Shown here piece after piece: positions 8,832 through 14,431 of a stretch of DNA of 46,160 nt (its first letter is position 1; each line of letters begins with the position of its first letter). A program made the translations under genes and the position numbers. Source of the DNA: Oscillospiraceae bacterium (GTDB lineage Bacteria; Bacillota; Clostridia; Oscillospirales; Oscillospiraceae). The stretch covers positions 1 through 46,160 of the forward strand of contig WQWC01000012.1 in NCBI GenBank assembly GCA_009785525.1. The letters run 5' to 3'. Below the pieces are notes generated by a model. That model was not told the DNA's origin, made no database searches, and saw only the letters and a program-made list of their open reading frames with translations.

Positions 8832-8893
8832 AACTAAAATTCAAAGACCAAGACTTTCAAGCGAATGCAGTAAACCTTGAGTTTGGAGGATGA
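8828..8893 (+). pseudogene. 21-codon remnant resembling the start of a type III restriction subunit (Res)
   Basis: MKLKFKDQDFQANAVNLEFG, then stop. The first 15 residues match the usual opening of type III restriction endonuclease/helicase subunits (MKLxFKxQxFQxxAV...), which then continue for about 900 residues; here the match ends after AVN and the frame closes. It begins with an ATGA overlap on the preceding gene. I read it as the scar of a deletion that removed the restriction gene. The identification rests on recall of the family's N-terminus and on a short match. Confidence 0.45.
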
Positions 8894-8896
8894 CCG

Positions 8897-9118
8897 GTGA
8901 ACAAATATCACATCAACATATTCTACAGCGCGGAAGATGAAGGCTTTATCGCAGACATTCCTGATTTAAAGTTTTGCAGTGCGTTTGGTGAAACGCCTGA
9001 AAAGGCGTTGGCCGAGGTTATGATAGCACAAAAACTATGGCTTGAATCAGCGGCGGAAGCCAATAGAGATATCCCGGAACCCAAATATAAGCCAATGATA
9101 TATCAAGGAGTGGGGTAG
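8897..9118 (+). CDS. HicB-family (HicB-like antitoxin) protein
   Basis: 73 residues with the single partial RNase-H-like HicB fold: an N-terminal strand (YHINIFYSAEDEGFIADIPDL), the conserved turn (SAFGETPEKALAEV) and a terminal helix (AQKLWLESAAEANRDIPEP). HicB neutralises the HicA mRNA interferase, but there is no HicA-like ORF beside it, and no C-terminal DNA-binding domain is present. It is therefore a solitary HicB. GTG start at 8897 with GGAGGA at 8885-8890. Confidence 0.8.
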   Translation: MNKYHINIFYSAEDEGFIADIPDLKFCSAFGETPEKALAEVMIAQKLWLESAAEANRDIPEPKYKPMIYQGVG

Positions 9119-9132
9119 TCAAGTAACTAAAA

Positions 9133-9167
9133 AAGCGCCTATCGGTTGAAAATGCCGATAGGCGCTT
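9133..9167. terminator. terminator hairpin, copy 1 of the GCGCCTRTCGG family
   Basis: Perfect 13-base stem AAGCGCCTATCGG/CCGATAGGCGCTT around a nine-base loop (TTGAAAATG). It follows hicB and faces the minus-strand zinc-ribbon gene. Three relatives lie at 12834, 13899 and 16569. Confidence 0.75.
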
Positions 9168-9194
9168 CTTGTGAAACGCTATATACTTGTCTTT

Positions 9195-9443
9195 CTAAAC
9201 ATCAATAATTGTGCCACACTTTCTGCATGGGAGTTTTCCAAGTTCATTGGCAATTTTCCATCTGCTTCTACATATTGGACAAGTCACTATGCCAAATCTA
9301 CTAGTGAGAAACACATAACATACCAAAGTTGCCACGAGTCCCAATGCCACAGTCTCTGCACCACCAACGATGAGCATAATTATAGTGATAATGGCACCAA
9401 CAACGAGGCTGATTATCAATCTTGTACGCCTAAGTAAAATCAA
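9195..9443 (-). CDS. small membrane protein with C-terminal zinc ribbon
   Basis: 82 residues. The N-terminal half is hydrophobic, with two probable membrane segments (LIISLVVGAIITIIMLIV; TVALGLVATLVCYVFL). The C-terminal third holds a four-cysteine zinc knuckle, CPICRSRW then LPCRKCGTIID. The start is TTG 9443, preceded by AAAGGGTG; the ATG at 9447 is in another frame and soon hits a stop. The function is unknown. It is the last gene of a possible minus-strand operon of small genes (9.2-10.0 kb). Confidence 0.7.
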   Translation of the reverse strand: MILLRRTRLIISLVVGAIITIIMLIVGGAETVALGLVATLVCYVFLTSRFGIVTCPICRSRWKIANELGKLPCRKCGTIIDV

Positions 9444-9477
9444 TCATTTCACCCTTTCTCTTTCCTTGTTGCGTTTT

Positions 9478-9717
9478 TCATATCAATTTGCCGATTTTGA
9501 TTTGCAAAGAGAGGCACCTATCAGCCAGTTCGTCAGACTCCGAAAACCCTGCTTGTCGTAGCCTACTTTCCATATCACTCATACCCGAAAAAATAGTACG
9601 AAACAATTCCTTTACATCTTCTGCACCCGATAAACTCTCGTAATGAGCAACCGTTTGCTCAGCCTGTTCAATACCTTGTCTTATTTTTTCCCAAGGGTCA
9701 TCATATTCGTAGGACAT
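9478..9717 (-). CDS. small hypothetical soluble protein
   Basis: 79 residues, acidic and helical (WEKIRQGIEQAEQTVAHYES; MESRLRQAGFSESDELADRC), with no membrane segment and no motif I recognise. The ATG at 9717 has a strong ribosome site (AAGGAGG) and overlaps the TAA of the upstream repeat-peptide frame by one base (TAATG), so the two were co-translated. It is probably expressed with the zinc-ribbon membrane protein. Confidence 0.65.
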   Translation of the reverse strand: MSYEYDDPWEKIRQGIEQAEQTVAHYESLSGAEDVKELFRTIFSGMSDMESRLRQAGFSESDELADRCLSLQIKIGKLI

Positions 9718-9977
9718 TATAAATTCCTCCTTAACTCACAATCTGACGCCAGCCAGTTTCCGGCCGTGTCGAAAATTCTGTCTCCTCTGAGCTCGTACAA
9801 CCAGTTGCCGGATATATCGAATATACGGTCACCCCTAATCTCATACACCCAGTTGCCCATGGTATCTCAGATGCGGTCACCGCGGATTTCGTATACCCAA
9901 TTTCCGTAGTTGCCCCAAATCCTGTCGCCAACTCTCCTGGCGATTCTGTTTCCGTGTACATCCCTGAATTCTCCCAT
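9717..9977 (-). pseudogene. short-repeat protein gene interrupted by an in-frame TGA
   Basis: From ATG 9977 (AGGGGG eight bases before) the frame gives MGEFRDVHGNRIARRVGDRI and then a repeated unit of the form GNWVYEIRGDRI. It meets TGA at 9869-9867 after 36 codons and then continues in the same frame (MGNWVYEIRGDRIFDISGNW...LYELRGDRIFD) to TAA 9719-9717. The repeat period and the TAATG overlap with the next gene show that the original was about 86 codons. An earlier repeat has Trp after GDRI, so TGG-to-TGA is the simplest change. Function unknown; likely a small beta-repeat protein. Confidence 0.6.
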
Positions 9978-10276
9978 ACCAAGCCCCCTATTTATATTCC
10001 AAGAAACGAAAAATGCCATGCATGACCAAATCATACACGGCACGGAATATGCAACACAATTGACTAAATAAGCCCAAACACTTGCGCGGAACGCAAGATT
10101 GTCTTATAATAGTCTCCGGTGTAGCGGTTAGCTATTGTGTATGTGCTTCGGTCACATATGCAGGGCGGGAGAGGTGGCAGCCTCTTCCGCCTGCCGCCCA
10201 AAGATGGGCGGACACTTTCGTTTCTTGTTATGGTAAAGTATATAACGCCGTTGTCGAATTTGCAAGTATTTTTTGT
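9978..10276. other. intergenic stretch without a supported gene
   Basis: About 300 bases between the repeat-peptide gene and the spoIVA terminator. It includes a G/C-rich stretch around 10160-10210 with local inverted repeats (GGCGGGAG...; CCTGCCGCCC). A minus-strand frame ending at 10064 (CICDRSTYTIANRYTGDYYK...) runs through it, but it has no ribosome site and would start inside the terminator. I see no RNA gene. Confidence 0.4.
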
Positions 10277-10314
10277 AAAAAAGGTTTGGGAATCCACGTT
10301 TCCCAAACCTTTTT
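10277..10314 (-). terminator. rho-independent terminator of spoIVA
   Basis: Stem AAAGGTTTGGGAA/TTCCCAAACCTTT with a U-run on the minus strand (complement of A at 10277-10282), 14 bases after the spoIVA stop. The arms are A/T-flanked on both sides, so it may work in both directions. Confidence 0.9.
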
Positions 10315-10327
10315 GCCGTACAAACCT

Positions 10328-11806
10328 TTAAAGTATAATACAAATCAGCCCGCCGGAGCCTTCGTTGATTATCCGTTGCAGCGTTATTTGCAGCTTCGAC
10401 TGCGTTTCCTCCGGCATTTTTTTAATCTTTGCGTTCAAGCCCTCGCCCGCAATGTCGTACAGCGATTTACCGAACATGTTAGATTCCCAGATCTTGCTGG
10501 CATCACCCTCGAACTCTTGCAGTAGGAAGCTTATAATATCCTCCGACGACCGCTCTCCGCCGACGGCGGGGGAGACCTCGGTTTCTATGTTTGCCATAAT
10601 CATATGAATCGACGGCGCGGAGGCTTTAAGTTTTACGCCGTATCTGCCACCCTGTCGGACGATCTCAGGCTCCTCCAGCCGCAATTCTTCGCGGCTTGGC
10701 ATGACTATGCCGTAACCGTTTTCCTTCACATCCCGCAACGCCGAGTCAATCCTGTCGTACTCACGCTTTATTGTTGACAGCGCGGTCAACAGCGAGATTA
10801 GGTCGCCGTCGTCGTGGATTTCGAACCCGGATTGCTCGCTGAGTGTCGTGTAAAACAGCTCGCGCGGAATCTCCAGCGTTGTCATCACCACACCGCGGCC
10901 CAAGTCCATTTCGAGGACGGCGGCGAAACTTATATCTTCACTGGCCCCAATTTCGGCAATCGCACTCTGCACGTCCCTGATGCGATTTAGACTCAGCAGA
11001 CTTTTTCGAATGGTCTCCAGCAATGTGCTTTTTATCGAATGCTCCATAGGCAGCGCATCTACCCATGGCGGTAGGAAGATACCCAGCTCGTAAACAGGGA
11101 ACTCATACAGCACGGATTTGATGATGTTTTCAATATCAGAATCGGTCAGCGTCATGCAATTCGCGGCGATGCAGGTCACGCCGTGTTTTTCAGATAGTTC
11201 TTCGCGCAAGTTCTGTGCGTGCATGGATGATGGCTCGGCTGAGTTAATCAGGATTAGAAATGGCTTGTTGATTGCTTTCAGTTCATCTATCACCCGCGTT
11301 TCAGGCTCTATGTAGTCGTCCCGACCTATTTCGCCGATTGTGCCGTCGGTTGTGATTACCACGCCTATTGTAGAGTGTTCGGAAATCACCTTGTGCGTGC
11401 CTGTTTCAGCGGCCTCGGTCATTGGGATGTCATAATCGAACCACGGGGTCGTCACCATGCGCTCCTCATCACCCTCGAACTGTCCAACCGCACCCTCGAC
11501 CATGTATCCAACACAGTCAATCAGCCGCACAGAGAACATCGCGCCGCCGTCCATCGTTATTTGCACTGCCTCTTCGGGAACAAACTTCGGTTCCGCCGTC
11601 ATAATCGTGCGGCCGGAACCGCTCTGCGGAAGCTCATCCTGCGCCCGCTCTTTTTGATAGACGTTCTCAATATTGGGAATTACAAGCGTCTCCATAAATC
11701 GTTTGATAAAAGTGGACTTCCCCGTCCGCACCGGGCCGACTACCCCTATATATATATCGCCGCCGGTACGCAGCGCGATATCCTCATATATACTGCGTTC
11801 GTTCAC
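10328..11806 (-). CDS. spoIVA: stage IV sporulation protein A, spore coat ATPase
   Basis: SpoIVA forms the ATP-driven basement layer of the spore coat on the forespore surface in the mother cell. 492 residues, full length. The P-loop is at residues 24-32 (GPVRTGKST); the family core follows (RTIMTAEPKFVPEEAV; RLIDCVGYMVEGAVG; TTDGTIGEIGRDDY). The C-terminal third, including EDIISFLLQEFEGDASKIWE, is the part that drives polymerisation and SpoVM contact. GTG start at 11806 after AAGGAGGAG. Transcription by sigma-E is expected, but I could not fix a clear sigma-E box. This gene is the strongest evidence that the organism forms endospores. Confidence 0.98.
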   Translation of the reverse strand: MNERSIYEDIALRTGGDIYIGVVGPVRTGKSTFIKRFMETLVIPNIENVYQKERAQDELPQSGSGRTIMTAEPKFVPEEAVQITMDGGAMFSVRLIDCVGYMVEGAVGQFEGDEERMVTTPWFDYDIPMTEAAETGTHKVISEHSTIGVVITTDGTIGEIGRDDYIEPETRVIDELKAINKPFLILINSAEPSSMHAQNLREELSEKHGVTCIAANCMTLTDSDIENIIKSVLYEFPVYELGIFLPPWVDALPMEHSIKSTLLETIRKSLLSLNRIRDVQSAIAEIGASEDISFAAVLEMDLGRGVVMTTLEIPRELFYTTLSEQSGFEIHDDGDLISLLTALSTIKREYDRIDSALRDVKENGYGIVMPSREELRLEEPEIVRQGGRYGVKLKASAPSIHMIMANIETEVSPAVGGERSSEDIISFLLQEFEGDASKIWESNMFGKSLYDIAGEGLNAKIKKMPEETQSKLQITLQRIINEGSGGLICIIL

Positions 11807-11831
11807 GTAAGACTCCTCCTTATGGGTTGTT

Positions 11832-12036
11832 TGCTAATATACCTATGAGGATAAGCTTCATTTTATACTGCTTGTTTTGGTTTGTCTGAAGAAATATTCT
11901 AGGGTCAGCGCAGTTATCCAACGGTGTGTTAAGCTTTGTCTGTGATGTCATTTGTCAAAAATCGTTGAATGATTTTGTGTAATTTGTATGTTGACAATGG
12001 GTGGGGCGGCACGTAAACTGTGAATACAATACATGT
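11832..12036 (+). repeat. duplicated upstream region, copy A
   Basis: About 200 bases matching 12878-13066 almost throughout: TGCTAATAT, GATAAGCTTCATTTTA, GTTTGTCTG, AGAAATATTCTA, ATCCAACG, GTGTAATTTGTA, a TTGAC box, ATGGGTGGG and CTGTGAA are shared in the same order. It ends with the promoter at 11991-12019 and fills the space between spoIVA and the secreted-protein gene. Confidence 0.8.
11991..12019 (+). promoter_or_regulatory. predicted promoter of the duplicated secreted-protein gene
   Basis: TTGACA at 11991-11996 and TAAACT at 12014-12019, 17-base spacer. The equivalent bases in copy B are TTGACG and TAGGCT, also with 17 bases between. Confidence 0.5.
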
Positions 12037-12127
12037 AAAAAGGGGTGGTGTTTATGAGATGAGGGAAGGGAAACAGAGGAGTGCTCAATCATACCGTACA
12101 ATCAACTTAAAAAAGGATGTGACACTA

Positions 12128-12748
12128 ATGAAAAAAATAATAACAATTTGCTTATTAGTAGCAATGATTTTTGCCATTGGCATAAGCGCAATAGCGGACG
12201 AGGCTGCAACACCAGAGGTGGATTTAGTGGCTCTTGAGCAGAGTAGGTTACCGTTTGTAGACGGAAGTGAATATACCGTAATGGAAGTTTATCCTCTAAC
12301 CGATGAGAATGTTTATATATTCGATGGCATAAGTGTAATAGCGGACGAAGCTACAATACCAGAGGTGGATTTGGTACTTCTAGAGCAGAGTAGAGTACGG
12401 TTTGCGCCTGAAATAGAATACACCGTAATGGAAGTTTATCCTCCGACCGACGGGAATGTTTATATATTCGACGCTGCAACCAGAACCGCGCTTACAGGAG
12501 TGCTGAGGGCACGCTACCTCCACACGGAAGAAGCAGATATTGCAAGCTCAAGATTTGTTACTGTCACCGTCAGCTGGTGGTCAGTGCCTGCGACCTTTGT
12601 CCCTCCGTCTACAATGCCGTTCACGGAAGACCACGGGACGTTTCTATATTTTGGTATTTTGTCGTTAGTGCCGGGAACTTTTATTTGGACCATTACTACC
12701 GCTTCTGCAAATTACTCCGGAACTATAACGAGGCTACAAACTTGGTAA
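12128..12748 (+). CDS. secreted protein with an internal tandem duplication
   Basis: 206 residues. A signal peptide (KKIITICLLVAMIFAIGISA, then IA/DEA as likely cleavage site) leads to two tandem copies of a 49-residue unit (residues 18-66 and 67-115), each ending TVMEVYPxTDxNVYIFD. The copies begin within the signal peptide's end: GISAIADEA versus GISVIADEA. The C-terminal 90 residues (TGVLRARYL, FVTVTVSWWSVPATFVPPS, GTFIWTITTASANYSGTI) look like a beta-sandwich surface domain. ATG 12128 is chosen for the signal peptide and AAAAGGA; the frame is open further upstream without meaning. No family recognised. It shares its upstream region with the LRR lipoprotein. Confidence 0.7.
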   Translation: MKKIITICLLVAMIFAIGISAIADEAATPEVDLVALEQSRLPFVDGSEYTVMEVYPLTDENVYIFDGISVIADEATIPEVDLVLLEQSRVRFAPEIEYTVMEVYPPTDGNVYIFDAATRTALTGVLRARYLHTEEADIASSRFVTVTVSWWSVPATFVPPSTMPFTEDHGTFLYFGILSLVPGTFIWTITTASANYSGTITRLQTW

Positions 12749-12833
12749 GAACAAATAATCAAATTAAAACTATTGCACGTTACTCTGGACTTATTTTTAG
12801 AGTAGACCTTTGGTAGATTAGGTACATGCACGA

Positions 12834-12869
12834 AAGCGCCTGTCGGCCGAAAAATACCGACAGGCGTTT
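12834..12869. terminator. terminator hairpin, copy 2 of the GCGCCTRTCGG family
   Basis: AAGCGCCTGTCGG...CCGACAGGCGTTT followed by TTGC; loop CCGAAAAATA. It ends the secreted-protein gene on the plus strand and has the same loop orientation as copy 1. Confidence 0.8.
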
Positions 12870-12877
12870 TTGCTACT

Positions 12878-13066
12878 GCTAATATCTATGAAGATAAGCT
12901 TCATTTTATTTGGTTTGTCTGGAGAAATATTCTAAGAGCAACACAGTCATCCAACGATGTGTTGAGCAGTGGCGCGATGTTATTTGTCAAACAGTGTTGT
13001 AAAATTCTGTGTAATTTGTACATTGACGATGGGTGGGTGAAGGGATAGGCTGTGAACATAATACAT
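12878..13066 (+). repeat. duplicated upstream region, copy B
   Basis: Partner of 11832-12036, placed directly before the LRR lipoprotein gene. Differences are scattered substitutions and small gaps. Its last bases (CTGTGAACATAATACAT against CTGTGAATACAATACAT) lie about 30-100 bases before the respective genes. Confidence 0.8.
13023..13051 (+). promoter_or_regulatory. predicted promoter of the LRR lipoprotein gene
   Basis: TTGACG at 13023-13028, 17-base spacer, TAGGCT at 13046-13051; aligned base for base with the copy A promoter. The -10 box is weak, so an activator or another sigma factor is possible. Confidence 0.4.
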
Positions 13067-13093
13067 CTTTCAATTTGAGAGGAGTAAATTATA

Positions 13094-13852
13094 ATGAAGC
13101 GCATAAAAATCATTATGCTTGCGATTTCCGTAATCCTTTTTGCGGTAATCTTTACCGCTTGTGCAAACAGAGGCGGCGATGATACATACGACGACGATAT
13201 CACGGCGCTGATGGATGAAATCCTCGCGCACGCGGTGGAGGAGTACACTCCTATACCCGGATACATAAGAATCGGCGATGAGTATTTCAGCACGGAGTTG
13301 ACTGAGCTTGATTTGTTCGGAATGAATTTAACAGATGAAGAAATTGAGCTATTGCGGTATATGGTTAATTTGGAGAGTTTACGTTTACGCGGCCAGCAAA
13401 TCAGCGACTTGACGATGTTGTCCGGATTAACGAATTTAACGGACTTGAGTCTGAGCAACAATGAAATCAGTGACATTTCCCCATTGTCTGGATTAACGAA
13501 TTTGAAAAGTTTGGCTATAGGCGCGAGCGAAATCAGTGACTTGATGCCGTTAGCCGAATTGACGAATTTGGAAACGCTGCAATTGGGCGTGAACGAAATC
13601 AGCGATTTGACGCCACTGTCTGGATTAACAAATTTGTGGCTTTTGCGGTTGGACAACAACCAAATTAGTGATATAACGCCGTTGGCCGGATTGATAAATT
13701 TAAAGGGATTGGAATTAAATAACAATGAAATCAGCGACATAACACCACTGGCGAGCTTGACTAATTTGGAAACATTAGATTTACGCAGTAACCTAATTGC
13801 CGACTTTACGCCGTTAGACCACCTGCCTTTACTTACTTATTTTAGTAGCTAA
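13094..13852 (+). CDS. leucine-rich-repeat lipoprotein (internalin-like repeats)
   Basis: 252 residues. A lipoprotein signal (KRIKIIMLAISVILFAVIFT) ends at Cys23 (FTAC, a slightly weak lipobox), so the protein should be anchored outside the membrane. After an acidic linker come seven 22-residue repeats of the internalin type (pattern TNLxxLxLxxNxISDLTPLSGL), from about residue 90 to the end. The sequence before the repeats (STELTELDLFG and LLRYMVNLESL) closely matches the start of the LRR domain in the M56 protease encoded next. AGAGGAG lies before the ATG. Likely a ligand- or protein-binding surface protein; a co-receptor role with the protease is inference. Confidence 0.88.
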   Translation: MKRIKIIMLAISVILFAVIFTACANRGGDDTYDDDITALMDEILAHAVEEYTPIPGYIRIGDEYFSTELTELDLFGMNLTDEEIELLRYMVNLESLRLRGQQISDLTMLSGLTNLTDLSLSNNEISDISPLSGLTNLKSLAIGASEISDLMPLAELTNLETLQLGVNEISDLTPLSGLTNLWLLRLDNNQISDITPLAGLINLKGLELNNNEISDITPLASLTNLETLDLRSNLIADFTPLDHLPLLTYFSS

Positions 13853-13898
13853 ATCGGCGATATGGTGGAAAACAATGGTATATACGTTGCACGCAAAG

Positions 13899-13936
13899 AG
13901 CGCCTATCGGTATTTTCAACCGACAGGCGTTTTTTG
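13899..13936. terminator. terminator hairpin, copy 3 of the GCGCCTRTCGG family (inverted orientation)
   Basis: AGCGCCTATCGGT...ACCGACAGGCGTTTTTT. The loop (ATTTTCA) is the reverse complement of that in copies 1 and 2, so the element sits the other way round. It terminates the LRR lipoprotein gene. Confidence 0.85.
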
Positions 13937-13974
13937 CTATACACGTCCAAAATCCAAAAAAATAAAATCTTCTG

Positions 13975-14030
13975 TTGACAGCAAGTTCACTGTTGTAGTA
14001 CAATATTTACACAAGTAGCACGATGGCTAC
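13975..14030 (+). promoter_or_regulatory. promoter and probable BlaI operator
   Basis: TTGACA at 13975-13980 and TACAAT at 13999-14004, 18-base spacer. A perfect dyad, TTGTA-G-TACAA (13993-14003), overlaps the -10 box, and a second dyad GTAGC/GCTAC lies at 14015-14030. BlaI/MecI repressors bind TACA/TGTA-type dyads overlapping their own promoters, so autorepression of this blaI-protease operon is likely. Confidence 0.6.
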
Positions 14031-14056
14031 ATTCGTAAACAAGGAGGGGTTTTATT

Positions 14057-14431
14057 ATGATCCGTAAGATAGCCGATTCAGAGCTTGAGGTAATGCGTAT
14101 TCTTTGGCACGAGGGGCGGGCATTGTCCTTTGCCGAAATACGTACAGCAATAGAAAGCAAAACCGACTGGAAAAAATCAACCATTCAAACCCTTTTGGGG
14201 AGATTGCGGGACAAAGGCATTATTAGTGCTGAAAACCATTATGTTACGCTGTACAGTCCCAATATCAGCGAGGAAGAATTTATCAAAGAAGAAGAACAGC
14301 ATTTTATTGATAAACTGTTTGACGGCAATGCAATGAAGCTTGCGGCAGCCCTATGTAGGCACGGGCAGCTGGATGAACGCGATGTTGATGAACTCAAAGA
14401 ATTTTTTAAGATAGGGGGCAATGACACATGA
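14057..14431 (+). CDS. BlaI/MecI/CopY family transcriptional repressor
   Basis: 124 residues, cytosolic dimeric winged-helix repressor. The N-terminal domain has the family pattern IADSELEVMRILW, LSFAEIRTAI, WKKSTIQTLLGRLRDKGII and a wing (HYVTLYSPNISEEEF). The C-terminal helices (EEQHFIDKLFDG, ELKEFFKIG) form the dimer interface; in BlaI/MecI the protease-triggered cleavage occurs near the domain junction. AAGGAGG precedes the ATG. Its TGA overlaps the next ATG (ATGA at 14428), so repressor and protease are translationally coupled, the standard blaI-blaR1 arrangement. No beta-lactamase gene is nearby. Confidence 0.93.
   Translation: MIRKIADSELEVMRILWHEGRALSFAEIRTAIESKTDWKKSTIQTLLGRLRDKGIISAENHYVTLYSPNISEEEFIKEEEQHFIDKLFDGNAMKLAAALCRHGQLDERDVDELKEFFKIGGNDT

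Noticed and set aside
8897-9118. Complete HicAB toxin-antitoxin module
   Set aside because: Only the HicB-like part is present; no HicA-like ORF with the short double-stranded RNA-binding fold is found on either side.
9867-9869. TGA recoded as an amino acid
   Set aside because: Several full-length genes here end on TGA (ilvC, ilvA, several ABC genes), and no selenocysteine element or recoding sign is visible.
10064-10306. 80-codon minus-strand frame before spoIVA's neighbour
   Set aside because: It begins inside the spoIVA terminator, has no ribosome site and no recognisable domain.
12901-13740. 279-codon minus-strand frame opposite the LRR lipoprotein
   Set aside because: It is the regular antisense image of the 66-base LRR repeats (repeating KFVNPDSGVKSLI-type peptide), with no ribosome site. 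The plus-strand gene has a signal peptide and a clear repeat fold.
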